Source of the DNA: Ruminococcus sp. zg-924 | Lineage (GTDB): Bacteria > Bacillota > Clostridia > Oscillospirales > Acutalibacteraceae | Length of the DNA: 64,000 nt | Assembly: GCF_024433635.1 (NCBI RefSeq) | Contig: NZ_WNJZ01000010.1 | Location: 31,219-95,218 of the forward strand | Direction: 5' to 3' | In this document: one piece after another, positions 19,370 to 28,257 of the stretch | Layout of the letters: the number at the start of each line of letters is the position of its first letter | Position numbering within the stretch: the first letter of the stretch is position 1 | Notes under the pieces: generated by a model | What the model was told of the DNA's origin: nothing | Seen by the model: the letters and a program-made list of their open reading frames with translations, nothing else | The model's database searches: none | Translations under genes and position numbers: made by a program

Positions 19370-20281
19370 TTACGGAAGAGTTTTACCTGTGGCTTTGTAA
19401 ATTTCATACCATTGCTGTCTTGAAAGAGTTATGTCTGCCCCTTGACATATCTCATTAAGCCTGAGTCTGTTTGTTGTTCCTGCAATTAACTGCATATTAG
19501 CAGGGTGGCGCAACACCCAAGCGCTGACTATTGCATTTTTTGTAACTCCGTAGCTATCGGCTATTCTTTGCAAACACCGGTTGAGTTGAGGGAATTTTTC
19601 GTTGTCCACAAACGCACCCTCAAAAAAGCCGTACTGAAACGGTGACCATGCTTGAATTGTTATGCCGTTAAGTCGACAATAATCAAGAATCATTCCGTCA
19701 CGGTCAGCAGATTCGGGTTTTGTCATATTTTCATTTAAGGCGAAATCAATCATACCTGTAAACATTGGGCCGAATTGAAGCTGGTTTGCAATTATAGGAG
19801 CTTTAACGTATTTTCTTAAAAGTTCAAGCTGCATTGAGTTCATATTGCTTACACCAAAGGCTTTTACCTTACCGCTGATTTGGAGCAATTCAAAAGCGTC
19901 CGCTATCTCCTCCGGCTCAAAAAGAGCATCGGGACGATGTAGCAAAAGGCAATCAAGGCTGTCAATATTAAGTCTTTTAAGACTTTGGTCAACGCTGTTT
20001 AAAATATGCTCCTTTGAAAAATCATAATAACCCTGTCTTATTCCGCATTTACTTTGAATAAACAGTTTATCTCTTGATGAAGGATTATTCTTTAGATACT
20101 CTCCAAATATACTCTCACATTCACCGTCTCCGTAAATATCGGCATGGTCAAAGTGATTTATACCGCTGTCGATTGCTGAATCTATCAGTGAAAATGCACC
20201 GTTTTTCTCTATTTGGTTCAGGCGCATACATCCCATAATTATTGCAGAAGTTGAGTTTCCTCCGAAATTCTGATATTTCAT
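19370..20281 (-). CDS. Aldo/keto reductase (YdhF-like)
   Basis: A 303-residue NAD(P)H-dependent aldo/keto reductase. The TIM-barrel motifs are visible: GINHFDHADIYGDGECE (catalytic Asp and Tyr), FIQSKCGI (catalytic Lys), LLLHRPD (His), and VSNMNSMQLELLRK and GTTNRLRLNEI for nucleotide binding. The length and the ending closely fit the E. coli YdhF type. It starts 23 bases after the CLC channel gene, so the two are probably co-transcribed. The substrate is unknown. Confidence 0.9.
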   Translation of the reverse strand: MKYQNFGGNSTSAIIMGCMRLNQIEKNGAFSLIDSAIDSGINHFDHADIYGDGECESIFGEYLKNNPSSRDKLFIQSKCGIRQGYYDFSKEHILNSVDQSLKRLNIDSLDCLLLHRPDALFEPEEIADAFELLQISGKVKAFGVSNMNSMQLELLRKYVKAPIIANQLQFGPMFTGMIDFALNENMTKPESADRDGMILDYCRLNGITIQAWSPFQYGFFEGAFVDNEKFPQLNRCLQRIADSYGVTKNAIVSAWVLRHPANMQLIAGTTNRLRLNEICQGADITLSRQQWYEIYKATGKTLP

Positions 20282-20304
20282 AGTAATAATCCTCTTTCTA
20301 TTTT

Positions 20305-21567
20305 CTATTTTGTATTTATATTAATAAGCTCTGCCCTTAGCTTTGAATACATAATCTTCTGACTGCTGTATAGTCCGTAGTAGCCTGACAACATATAGCT
20401 TACGGCGCAGGCAATTGCAAAATACAAGATGCCCTGTGAGCCAAAGATTTCAACACTCAGAACAAGCGAAGCTATCGGACAGTTTGTTACGCCGCAGAAA
20501 AGTGCAATCAAACCGATAGCTGCGGCAAAGCTTACATCGGCGCCTATCAGGCTGCCAATCAAGCCACCAAGAGTTGCACCAATGAAAAAGGTTGGCACAA
20601 TCTCGCCGCCCTTGTAGCCGCTGCCTATTGTTATAACCGTAAAAATAAGCTTCAATGCGAATGCCTCAGGTTTTACCTGCCCAAGGTTTACGGCACGCTC
20701 AATAACGCTGATACCGATTCCGTTGTAGTCCCTTGTGTTCAACAGAAGGGTTAACAGTATTATAGCACAGCCGCCGACTATTACACGTAAATACTGATTT
20801 TTCAGATAAACCATTGCATAGCGGTGAGCTGATTTCAGCACAAAACAGAACACAATGCTCACACCTGCACAAACTGCGGCAATCACAACCACCTGTAATG
20901 CAGGAATAAAATTGAAATCAGGCACAGACATAATTTTCAAGGCAAAAGGCTCAACACCGAGGAAGCTTGAAAGCCTAACGGCTATAATGGACGAAAACAC
21001 GCACGGAAGAAAGCCTGCGTAGTACATTACACCGACGCTTGTAACCTCCATAGCCATAATTGACGCTGTAACCGGTGTGCCAAACAGAGCCGAAAAAACA
21101 GCGCTCATTCCGCACATTATAGCTATGTTTTCGTCCTTTGGTTTCATCTTGAACTGAGTGCCGATTTTTGCACCGAGCGTTCCGCCAAGCTGCAGCGCCG
21201 CACCCTCTCGACCTGCCGAACCGCCGAAAAGGTGCGTTATAACAGTGCTTACGAAAATAAGCGGCGCAAGTATAATTGGAACACCGTTGCCTGTACGCAC
21301 GGAATTTATAATATTATTAGTGCCAACACTCTCGTCCATTTTACATATGCGGTAAAGAAAGACTATAACAACACCGCCAAGCGGCAGAAGAAAGAGCAGC
21401 CATGTATGCGTATTCCATAAACCGCTGACAAATGCAACACTTTTGTCAAATGCCGCACCAATAAGACCGCCAATAATGCCGCACAGGGCAGCAACCAATA
21501 TCCATTTCAAAAATGCAAGGGAAAAATCCTTGATTGTGTGTATATGCTTTTTAAGGTTTAACTCCAT
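20305..21567 (-). CDS. CLC-family anion transporter, probably fluoride type (EriC-F-like)
   Basis: A 420-residue polytopic CLC protein. Signature loops are GGSAGREGAALQLGG (the gating-glutamate loop, GREGP in chloride types) and GSGYKGGEIVPTFFIGATLGG. Both resemble the CLC-F clade, which exports fluoride in exchange for protons, more than they resemble chloride/proton exchangers; this is judged from remembered motifs. I chose the ATG at 21567 (MELNLKK) behind AGGTGA; the 25 codons upstream are open but lack family similarity. No fluoride riboswitch is visible before it. The aldo/keto reductase follows closely. Confidence 0.82.
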   Translation of the reverse strand: MELNLKKHIHTIKDFSLAFLKWILVAALCGIIGGLIGAAFDKSVAFVSGLWNTHTWLLFLLPLGGVVIVFLYRICKMDESVGTNNIINSVRTGNGVPIILAPLIFVSTVITHLFGGSAGREGAALQLGGTLGAKIGTQFKMKPKDENIAIMCGMSAVFSALFGTPVTASIMAMEVTSVGVMYYAGFLPCVFSSIIAVRLSSFLGVEPFALKIMSVPDFNFIPALQVVVIAAVCAGVSIVFCFVLKSAHRYAMVYLKNQYLRVIVGGCAIILLTLLLNTRDYNGIGISVIERAVNLGQVKPEAFALKLIFTVITIGSGYKGGEIVPTFFIGATLGGLIGSLIGADVSFAAAIGLIALFCGVTNCPIASLVLSVEIFGSQGILYFAIACAVSYMLSGYYGLYSSQKIMYSKLRAELININTK

Positions 21568-21625
21568 ATGTATCACCTGTAATATATTACCATTACATTG
21601 TTCTTTTTTCAAGCATTGAGCCGCA

Positions 21626-21661
21626 TAAAAAGCACCGCACAATATTAACGTGCGGCGCTTT
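21626..21661 (-). terminator. Terminator after the HAD gene
   Basis: A 12-base inverted repeat with one mismatch (21629-21640 with 21650-21661) is followed by a T tract on the minus strand, 28 bases beyond the stop at 21689. It closes the metY-kor-HAD unit. Confidence 0.8.
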
Positions 21662-21688
21662 AAGAAAACTGAAATTAAATTTATTATA

Positions 21689-22327
21689 TCAAGTGAATAT
21701 ATCCTTAATATCTAACAGGCTGTCAACAACCATTGTGCCTGTGCGCTGTAAATCATAACGGCTCTGGTGTCCTGCCGTTAACAATATGCATTGTGCTCCA
21801 AGAGCCTTTGACACCTCGTAATCCTGAACACAGTCGCCTATGACAAGTATTTCATCGCTGCTTTTACAGTGGCTTTTTGCAATATTCTCTGCTCTTTTGA
21901 CCTTGCTCTGAACAAAGTGGTCATCAGCTCCCGATATTAAATCAAAATATCCGAACAAGCCGTAACGCTTTGCCCCACGTTCTATTACGCTCTGCTGCGA
22001 GCCGGAAATAATTGCCTGAAAGCTGCCAAGCTTAGAAAAGTGAGTGAGCAATTCCTCAGCGCCCTGCATAACAGGGTTTTCGCCAATGTGCTTTTCATAG
22101 CCTATGGCAAACTCTTGTGCTATTGTATCAAAGGAAATTTCGTTCAAGTCAAAAATATGCTCGTAAAACCGAGATATTGGCACATCAATATAGCTTCTGT
22201 ACTGTTCAAGATTGATAATCGGCTTACCTCTTTTTCTGAGCATATCATTGACAGACTCAAGAGCTGTGCCAACATCATCTATCAGCGTGCCGTTGTAATC
22301 CCAAAAAACACAGGACGGAGCTGACAT
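21689..22327 (-). CDS. HAD-superfamily hydrolase (phosphoglycolate-phosphatase-like)
   Basis: A 212-residue cytoplasmic HAD phosphatase. Motif I appears as VFWDYNGTLIDD with Tyr between the two Asp (DYNGT instead of DxDGT, so the second Asp is Asn). Motif II is IISGSQQ, motif III includes VQSKVKRAE, and motif IV is ILVIGDCVQDYEVS. The Asp-to-Asn change at the general acid/base position of motif I is notable and could impair phosphatase activity or point to a different reaction. Start at ATG 22327, one base after the korC stop. Its co-transcription with kor genes gives no obvious functional link. Confidence 0.82.
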   Translation of the reverse strand: MSAPSCVFWDYNGTLIDDVGTALESVNDMLRKRGKPIINLEQYRSYIDVPISRFYEHIFDLNEISFDTIAQEFAIGYEKHIGENPVMQGAEELLTHFSKLGSFQAIISGSQQSVIERGAKRYGLFGYFDLISGADDHFVQSKVKRAENIAKSHCKSSDEILVIGDCVQDYEVSKALGAQCILLTAGHQSRYDLQRTGTMVVDSLLDIKDIFT

Positions 22328-22328
22328 T

Positions 22329-22865
22329 TTACTGCTCCATACCAAGCTTTATAGCCTTTTTATTGGCTTCAAGCATATTTGCCTTACGTGCAGGAACACA
22401 CTTTTCAATAGCCTTGTAGAGTGATTCCTCACTGCAAAAGCCTGTTTCCTTAAAAAGCTTACCAACAAGAATGATGTTCGCAAGTCCCTTAAGGCCCTGC
22501 TCTTCTGCAAGCTTTGTTGCAGGAACATAAAATACGTTCAAATCGTCACGCTCAACCTTTTTATCAACAAGGAAACTGTCAACAACAACTGTTCCGCCCG
22601 GCTGAACTGAATTAATGAATTTATCAAAGGACGGAAGATTCATTGCAATAAAGGTGTCGGGCGATGTAACAAGCGGAGAACCGATTGCTTTGTCTGAAAT
22701 GCAAACATTGCAGTTTGCTGTGCCGCCTCTCATTTCAGGACCATATGACGGAAGCCATGAAATTTCCTTTTCGTCAAGAAGTCCGCCGTAGGCTATTACC
22801 TTACCGGCAAAGAGTATTCCCTGTCCGCCGAAGCCGGCAAGAATCATATTATAATTTTTGCTCAT
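22329..22865 (-). CDS. korC: 2-oxoacid:ferredoxin oxidoreductase, gamma subunit
   Basis: A 178-residue protein of the pyruvate/ketoisovalerate oxidoreductase gamma family: MILAGFGGQGILFAGK at the N-terminus, then SWLPSYGPEMRGGTANC, both hallmarks of the catalytic gamma domain. It works with the alpha and beta subunits and a ferredoxin-like subunit in oxidative decarboxylation of 2-oxoacids to acyl-CoA. It overlaps korB by four bases. The substrate is 2-oxoglutarate or a branched 2-oxoacid; sequence alone does not decide. Confidence 0.92.
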   Translation of the reverse strand: MSKNYNMILAGFGGQGILFAGKVIAYGGLLDEKEISWLPSYGPEMRGGTANCNVCISDKAIGSPLVTSPDTFIAMNLPSFDKFINSVQPGGTVVVDSFLVDKKVERDDLNVFYVPATKLAEEQGLKGLANIILVGKLFKETGFCSEESLYKAIEKCVPARKANMLEANKKAIKLGMEQ

Positions 22866-23617
22866 TTTATTCTTGCCCCCTTTTCCTCGTCCTTATATAC
22901 TCCGAGAGGATAATACGGAATCATATTCTCACGCAGCCAGTCAAGTGCCTCAACAGGAGATAAGCCCCAGTTTGTCGGGCAGGTTGACAGTACCTCTACA
23001 ATTGAGAAGCCTTTTTTGTCTATCTGATTCTGGAAAGCCTTTTTGATTGCCTTCTTAGCTGTGTTAACGTTTTTAACGCAGTCAACAGCAACACGCTGAG
23101 CAAGCGCAACACCGTCAAGAGTTGAGAGCATCTCGCAAACCCTTACAGGGAAGCCTGCTGTGTTTACGTCACGACCATACGGAGTTGTCTGCGTTACCTG
23201 ACCCGGCAGCGATGTTGGTGCCATCTGACCGCCTGTCATACCGTAGATTGTGTTGTTTACAAAAATAACGGTAATGTTTTCGCCTCTTGTTGCAGCATGA
23301 ACAGTTTCGGCAGTACCGATAGCGGCAAGGTCACCGTCGCCCTGATATGTAAAAATCACATTATCCGGCTTTGCTCTTTTAAGTCCGGTTGCAACAGCCG
23401 GTGCTCTGCCGTGCGGAGCCTCAACCATATCGCAGTTAAAATAATCATAGTTCATAACGGCACAGCCAACCGGTGAAACGCCGACTGTTTTGCCTTCAAC
23501 GCCTAACTCGTCTATAACCTCGGCAACAAGACGGTGGATAATACCGTGTGTGCAGCCCGGGCAATAATGGAACGGAGCGTCTGTTAATGCGTGCGGTTTT
23601 TCAAAAACTACTGCCAT
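22862..23617 (-). CDS. korB: 2-oxoacid:ferredoxin oxidoreductase, beta (TPP-binding) subunit
   Basis: A 251-residue subunit carrying the thiamine-diphosphate site: CPGCTHGIIHR, then GDGDLAAIGTAETVHA and VNNTIYGMTGGQ. The GDGD...N arrangement binds the magnesium-diphosphate. Beginning at residue 34, GVSPVGCAV is typical of the Kor/Vor group. The start codon overlaps the korA stop by one base (TAATG), a translational coupling arrangement. This enzyme links the window's TPP synthesis genes (thiC, thiD, thiN) to central metabolism. Confidence 0.93.
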   Translation of the reverse strand: MAVVFEKPHALTDAPFHYCPGCTHGIIHRLVAEVIDELGVEGKTVGVSPVGCAVMNYDYFNCDMVEAPHGRAPAVATGLKRAKPDNVIFTYQGDGDLAAIGTAETVHAATRGENITVIFVNNTIYGMTGGQMAPTSLPGQVTQTTPYGRDVNTAGFPVRVCEMLSTLDGVALAQRVAVDCVKNVNTAKKAIKKAFQNQIDKKGFSIVEVLSTCPTNWGLSPVEALDWLRENMIPYYPLGVYKDEEKGARIK

Positions 23618-24678
23618 TATCTTTCGCCTCCAAGCTTAATAATTTCTGCAAGAATCTCATCTGGTGTTGGTATCATACCGCCTGTTCTGCCGTAGAAGGA
23701 AACAGGCTTTGAGCAATTGATGGCAAGCTTAACATCGTCAACCATCTGTCCCATTGACATTTCAACACTTAAGAAAGCCTTTGCGTGTGACGCAGCCTTA
23801 TTCAGAACGTCTGTCGGGAAAGGCCATAGCGTAATCGGGCGGATAAGACCAGCCTTTATACCCTGTTCTCTTGCGCTGTCAACGGCACTGTGCGATACTC
23901 TTGCAGACGCACCGTAAGCTACTACGATAATATCTGCGTCATCTGTAAGATATTCCTCAGCCATCTGCTCATTCTTCTTAATTATTTCATATCTTTCAAA
24001 TCTGTCCTTAACAAGCTTTTCAAGCGCCTGCGGGGTAAGATAGAGTGAATTGATGATGTTGTGTTCTCTTTTGTTTTGGTGTCCGTTTGTAGCCCAAGGC
24101 TTTTCCGGAAGCTGAACATCGCTGCCGTCCGGAATTTCAACAGGCTCCATCATCTGACCGAGCATACCGTCAGCTAAAATCATAGCAGGCATTCTGTATT
24201 TGTCGCCCAAATCAAAAGCCTTGCCTACAAGATTTACCATTTCCTGAACAGTTGCAGGAGCAAAAACAAGAATCTGAAAATCGCCGTGACCTGTTGCTTT
24301 AGTAGCCTGCCAATAGTCAGCCTGTGACGGCTGAATTCCGCCAAGACCGGGGCCGCCACGCTGTACGTTGATAATAAGAGCAGGAACATCTGAACCTGCC
24401 ATATATGATATAGCCTCTGTTTTAAGGCTGATTCCGGGCGAGCTTGATGATGTCATTGCTCTGCAACCTGCGCTGGCACAGCCTAAAACCATATTAGCTG
24501 CCGCAAGCTCAGACTCAGCCTGAAGATATGTACCGCCGATTTTAGGCATTTTCTTTGACATATATGCGGCAAGCTCTGTCTGAGGTGTTATTGGATAACC
24601 GAAGAAATGGCGGCAGCCTGCCTGAATAGCGGCTTCGGCAAGAGCTTCGTTACCCTTCATTAAAAATCTTTCTGCCAT
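23617..24678 (-). CDS. korA: 2-oxoacid:ferredoxin oxidoreductase, alpha subunit
   Basis: A 353-residue alpha subunit: LMKGNEALAEAAIQAGCRHFFGYPITPQTE at the N-terminus (start of the POR_N domain), TSSSSPGISLKTEAISYM in the pyrimidine-binding region, and a C-terminal transketolase-like domain (GLIRPITLWPFP). It pairs with korB to form the catalytic core. The gene is 23 bases after the ferredoxin gene and has its own ribosome site. As a four-subunit type (D, A, B, C), the enzyme transfers electrons to ferredoxin under anaerobic conditions. Confidence 0.93.
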   Translation of the reverse strand: MAERFLMKGNEALAEAAIQAGCRHFFGYPITPQTELAAYMSKKMPKIGGTYLQAESELAAANMVLGCASAGCRAMTSSSSPGISLKTEAISYMAGSDVPALIINVQRGGPGLGGIQPSQADYWQATKATGHGDFQILVFAPATVQEMVNLVGKAFDLGDKYRMPAMILADGMLGQMMEPVEIPDGSDVQLPEKPWATNGHQNKREHNIINSLYLTPQALEKLVKDRFERYEIIKKNEQMAEEYLTDDADIIVVAYGASARVSHSAVDSAREQGIKAGLIRPITLWPFPTDVLNKAASHAKAFLSVEMSMGQMVDDVKLAINCSKPVSFYGRTGGMIPTPDEILAEIIKLGGER

Positions 24679-24701
24679 TGTAACATTTCCTTTCTGAATT
24701 G

Positions 24702-24908
24702 TTATCTTTCAACCGTTATTGCAAGATCCGGGCACATTGTAGCGCACGCCTTGCAGCCGATACATTCCTCCTCATTAATAAGAGAGGCCGGATGATAGCC
24801 TTTGGCGTTGATCACATCAAGCTTAAGAGCAATGATATGCTTTGGACAAGAGTTTACACAAAGCTCGCAGCCCTTGCAAAGGTTTTCTTTAACAGTAATT
24901 TTTGCCAT
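24702..24908 (-). CDS. korD: 2x[4Fe-4S] ferredoxin subunit of the oxidoreductase
   Basis: A 68-residue ferredoxin with two perfect cluster motifs, CKGCELCVNSCP and CIGCKACATMCP. It is the delta subunit that passes electrons from the KorAB core to soluble ferredoxin. A strong AGGAGG precedes the ATG. The 37-base gap from the ATPase gene has no terminator or clear promoter, so the kor genes are probably read from upstream. Confidence 0.93.
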   Translation of the reverse strand: MAKITVKENLCKGCELCVNSCPKHIIALKLDVINAKGYHPASLINEEECIGCKACATMCPDLAITVER

Positions 24909-24945
24909 AACACTTTACCTCCTATCGCTAAATTAATTATATGTT

Positions 24946-25608
24946 TCAAAACGGAGGCTTAACTATTTGCTTGACCCTGTAAAGAGAGTCTAAGTTAAGT
25001 TCGCTGAAAACTTCCGGTTTTGCTGTTGTAAAGGCAAGCGGCAGGTTTAATATTTTTGCCGTTTCCTTTGCAAAATCAACTGAGGATAAAATATCTTCAG
25101 TTGTAGTAAGATGCTGAAGATGAGAATTGTTCACAACAGCCGTTGCTTTTACCCTTGCAGCGCTTTCTATTTCATAAAGAATTTCTGCACATTCTGAGGG
25201 TGTAGACGTAAGCGAACGGAATTTGTTGACCACATAGAAAATATCCTTGTCCGGATGCGCATTGATTTTTTTGGAATACCTGCCAAGTGCATATGCGCCG
25301 ACATCATCACCGCCGACATCAACAACAACATAATCGTCGCTATTTTCAAATATTGTGTCCATAGAAGCAGGCAGAGAGGGATTATCAAGGTTTGTAGAAA
25401 CGAAAACAGGCGCAACAACCTTTATCCCCTTTTCCTGCAAAAGCTCCTTATAGTCGCCAGTGCGGAAATATGGATTGACAACATCGAGATCTGCAATGGT
25501 TACACTTTTTCCTCTGCTTGCCAAATCAAGGGCAATATTGAGCGACAAATTAGTTTTGCCGCATCCGTAGTGACCTAAAACTATTGTAAGATGCTTAAAG
25601 TTTATCAT
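24946..25608 (-). CDS. MinD/ParA-type P-loop ATPase of the metY-kor operon
   Basis: A 220-residue P-loop ATPase with a deviant Walker A (VLGHYGCGKTNLSLNIA), a Walker A'-like segment (VTIADLDVVNPYFRTG) and a Walker B YVVVDVGGDD. The GSGKTN-like loop and DLDVVNPYFR place it in the SIMIBI class near CobQ/MinD proteins. No metal-binding cysteine pair is evident. The start at ATG 25608 was chosen since the family motif follows within six residues; it begins five bases after the metY stop. Because it sits between metY and an iron-sulfur/TPP oxidoreductase, a maturation or insertion role is possible but not shown. Confidence 0.78.
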   Translation of the reverse strand: MINFKHLTIVLGHYGCGKTNLSLNIALDLASRGKSVTIADLDVVNPYFRTGDYKELLQEKGIKVVAPVFVSTNLDNPSLPASMDTIFENSDDYVVVDVGGDDVGAYALGRYSKKINAHPDKDIFYVVNKFRSLTSTPSECAEILYEIESAARVKATAVVNNSHLQHLTTTEDILSSVDFAKETAKILNLPLAFTTAKPEVFSELNLDSLYRVKQIVKPPF

Positions 25609-25612
25609 TAAA

Positions 25613-26884
25613 TCAAATCTTTTCCAGTGCCTGCTTGAAATCTGCAAGCAAGTCTTCAATATCTTCAATACCTACTGAGAGTCTTATCATATTCGGGCTT
25701 ATGCCGCACTCCGCAAGCTGCTCGTCTGTCATTTGTCTGTGAGTAGTGCTTGCCGGATGCAACACGCTTGTACGTGCATCTGCAACGTGAACTACCATAG
25801 CCGCAAGCTCAAGAGATTCCATTAGCTTCTCAGCGGCTTTTCTTCCACCTTTTACACCAAAGGATATAACGCCGCTGCTGCCGTTTGGCATATACTTCTG
25901 AGCAAGACTATAATATTTATTATTCTCAAGTCCGGGGTAATTTACCCATTCGATTTTATCATTTTCATCAAGAAATTTTGCAAGAATCAGAGCGTTTTCA
26001 CAGTGACGCGGAACTCTTAAATGAAGCGTTTCAAGTCCAATATTAAGCAGGAAAGCATTCATCGGAGCTGCCTGTGCGCCCATATCTCTCATAAGATGTG
26101 TTCTTGCCTTAACTATATACGCCGCATTGCCAAAGGTTTCGGTATAAACAACGCCATGGTATGTTTCGTCAGGCGTGGTCAGCATATCGTAGCCACCCTT
26201 AGCCCAGTCAAACTTGCCGCTGTCAACAATAACGCCGCCGAGGGCAACAGCGTGGCCGTCCATATATTTTGTGGTTGAATGGACAATTATATCTGCGCCA
26301 AACTCAAACGGATGGCAGTTGATTGGCGTTGGGAAGGTATTATCAACGATAAGCGGTACATTGTGGGCATGAGCACAGCGTGCGTACAGCTCAATATCGG
26401 TCACAACAAGCGACGGGTTAGCAAGGCTCTCTGTAAAAACAGCTCTTGTGTTATCCTTGAAAGCCGCCATAATCTCGTCTTCTGTTGCCGTCGGATTCAT
26501 AAATGTGAATTCTATGCCTAAATCACGAAGGGTTTTGTTGAACAGGTTGAATGTTCCGCCATAAATAGCGCTGGCACAGACAACATGGTCGCCTGCCTTA
26601 CAGATATTTGTTATAGACATAAGTGAAGCCGCCTGACCGGAAGCTGTAAGCATTGCGCCTACACCACCCTCAAGAGCAGCAATTTTCTTTTCAACTGCGT
26701 CCAACGTTGGGTTTGCAAGCCTTGTATAGAAGAAGCCGTCAGCCTCAAGGTCAAAAAGCTTTCCCATTGTTTCTGCACTGTTATATTTATATGTTGTGCT
26801 CTGAACAATAGGTATTACACGTGGGTCACCGTCATTAGGCTCATAACAACCCTGAACACATATTGTGCTTTTTTTCTTATCCAT
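25613..26884 (-). CDS. metY: O-acetylhomoserine sulfhydrylase
   Basis: A 423-residue PLP enzyme of the Cys/Met metabolism family that makes homocysteine from O-acetylhomoserine and sulfide. It shows YTRLANPTLDAVEKKIAALEGG, the PLP lysine in IIVHSTTKYMDGH, and the C-terminal RLSVGIEDIEDLLADF. The length fits MetY (about 425-430) better than cystathionine gamma-synthase or lyase (about 380-390). Start at ATG 26884 (MDKKKSTICVQG); four upstream codons are open but less well placed. It is followed at once by the P-loop ATPase. Confidence 0.9.
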   Translation of the reverse strand: MDKKKSTICVQGCYEPNDGDPRVIPIVQSTTYKYNSAETMGKLFDLEADGFFYTRLANPTLDAVEKKIAALEGGVGAMLTASGQAASLMSITNICKAGDHVVCASAIYGGTFNLFNKTLRDLGIEFTFMNPTATEDEIMAAFKDNTRAVFTESLANPSLVVTDIELYARCAHAHNVPLIVDNTFPTPINCHPFEFGADIIVHSTTKYMDGHAVALGGVIVDSGKFDWAKGGYDMLTTPDETYHGVVYTETFGNAAYIVKARTHLMRDMGAQAAPMNAFLLNIGLETLHLRVPRHCENALILAKFLDENDKIEWVNYPGLENNKYYSLAQKYMPNGSSGVISFGVKGGRKAAEKLMESLELAAMVVHVADARTSVLHPASTTHRQMTDEQLAECGISPNMIRLSVGIEDIEDLLADFKQALEKI

Positions 26885-26915
26885 TTTATCTACCACTTTC
26901 CTATTTTATTTTATC

Positions 26916-27425
26916 TCAGACAAAAAGGCCTTTAATAATTCCTGTTATAAAATCCACTCCGCCGATAACGAGTGCAACAAGAAGAATGAACAGAACAGCT
27001 GAAATTACTCTTACGGCTATACGCTTGCCGGAGGACATTTCCTCGAACTCTTCAGTTTTAGGCGAAGAATTTTCTTGCACTTCATCCCCTGCACTCTCGA
27101 CATATTCATCGGGGCTTACTGCATTTATTCCGATAAGTATTTCCATTGCTTTGTCATAAAACGAATACGGAACTTCAATTTTATATCTTGCATTATCAAT
27201 TCCGGTTACAGCATTTGCAGATGCTTCTTTTTTCTCTGCTCTTTCGGCATATGGTATATCAGCGTCCTCAAGAGCGGCTGTGATTCTGTCCTTTTCTATT
27301 CCGAATGCGCTTACTATTGCAATATGGCTTGAATCGCTTATTTTTTTAGTCAAGACCTCATTGCAGTTTGGGCAAGCTCTTTTATCGTTATATAGTTTGT
27401 GACAACGATTGCAGTAATATTTCAC
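26916..27425 (-). CDS. Zinc-ribbon membrane protein of unknown function
   Basis: A 169-residue protein that starts with a zinc ribbon (YYCNRCHKLY, then ACPNCN), continues with a soluble domain of about 80 residues resembling signal-transducing DUF2007-type folds (AIVSAFGIEKDRITAALEDADIPY), and ends in one membrane helix (VISAVLFILLVALVIGGVDF). The start is GTG at 27425, supported by AGGAGG six bases upstream. It is the first gene after a strong promoter and precedes metY by 31 bases, so it appears to lead the metY-kor operon. Function unknown. Confidence 0.7.
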   Translation of the reverse strand: MKYYCNRCHKLYNDKRACPNCNEVLTKKISDSSHIAIVSAFGIEKDRITAALEDADIPYAERAEKKEASANAVTGIDNARYKIEVPYSFYDKAMEILIGINAVSPDEYVESAGDEVQENSSPKTEEFEEMSSGKRIAVRVISAVLFILLVALVIGGVDFITGIIKGLFV

Positions 27426-27460
27426 GTTGCGACCTCCTTGTGCATCTCATAGCGTATACT

Positions 27461-27489
27461 ATTATATCAAGATACGACAGATATTGCAA
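27461..27489 (-). promoter_or_regulatory. Promoter of the zinc-ribbon/metY/kor operon
   Basis: TTGCAA (27489-27484) and TATAAT (27466-27461) with a 17-base spacer. There is no S-box/SAM riboswitch between it and the first gene, so methionine control, if any, is by another route. Confidence 0.75.
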
Positions 27490-27510
27490 ATTTGTGTACT
27501 ATTAATTACA

Positions 27511-28227
27511 TTATCCGATTGTTTTACCGTTCTGCTTTAACTTCTTAAGCTGCAAAAGAATTATATTTTCAACGCATTTTTTCATTCTTGAGCCTCTGAA
27601 CAGCATAACTATTGCAAAACCGATGATGAGCATAGCGCAAACTGAAAGCAGAATAAGCAGCGGAATGTTTAAAGCGAAAACAGACGCAACTATTCCGTAG
27701 GCACACAAAGCCAAAAGGATAACGCACGGAACTACAATTTGGAAAATATAGTGCAGAAAGCCAAGCTGTACGCCGCCGAGGTTCGGCAGATAGCCGATTT
27801 CTTCCGATAAAACAACTCCGTTCGTCTTTACAAATAACTGCGGGAGGGAATATTTGCCCTGCCTTTTATCAAAGACGCTTCGGGAGAATTCAAAGCTCAT
27901 TTCACCCGTCTGGTCGGACGAGGGCTTGAACGCTATCTTTTTCTTTATTCTTATCGGGTCAATATTTTCGTACCATGCACCTTTATCAAATACAAGGAAA
28001 AACAATATTGCAGTGAGTATCTCCTTGATAACAAAAATAATTCGATTTATCGGGCGCATTGTGAGGTTCTGGGGTACAAACTCTATATTAGCGTGACAGT
28101 TAATCTGCTCGCCGCAGTCAAACGAGGCAGAGCTTGAAAAGCTGTCAATAGGTCTTTTTTTGCCGTCACATTCAATCATAAAGGTGTCGGCTTTTTCTAT
28201 ATTTTTTGACGTAACTCTAAGAAACAT
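27511..28227 (-). CDS. Predicted membrane protein, function unknown
   Basis: A 238-residue protein with a soluble beta-rich N-terminal 60 residues, a hydrophobic segment near 70-85 (IIFVIKEILTAILFFLVF), a second soluble stretch, and two further strong helices near 160-215 (FQIVVPCVILLALCAYGIVA and LLILLSVCAMLIIGFAIVML). I do not recognise the family. It lies 30 bases after thiN on the same strand and ends the long housekeeping unit. No clear terminator follows. Confidence 0.65.
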   Translation of the reverse strand: MFLRVTSKNIEKADTFMIECDGKKRPIDSFSSSASFDCGEQINCHANIEFVPQNLTMRPINRIIFVIKEILTAILFFLVFDKGAWYENIDPIRIKKKIAFKPSSDQTGEMSFEFSRSVFDKRQGKYSLPQLFVKTNGVVLSEEIGYLPNLGGVQLGFLHYIFQIVVPCVILLALCAYGIVASVFALNIPLLILLSVCAMLIIGFAIVMLFRGSRMKKCVENIILLQLKKLKQNGKTIG

Positions 28228-28257
28228 TTTTCACCTCTATATTGTTATAATTTTGAT

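Noticed and set aside
26885..27460. SAM riboswitch upstream of metY
   Set aside because: The 31-base gap before metY is too short, and the leader of the first operon gene shows no S-box elements.
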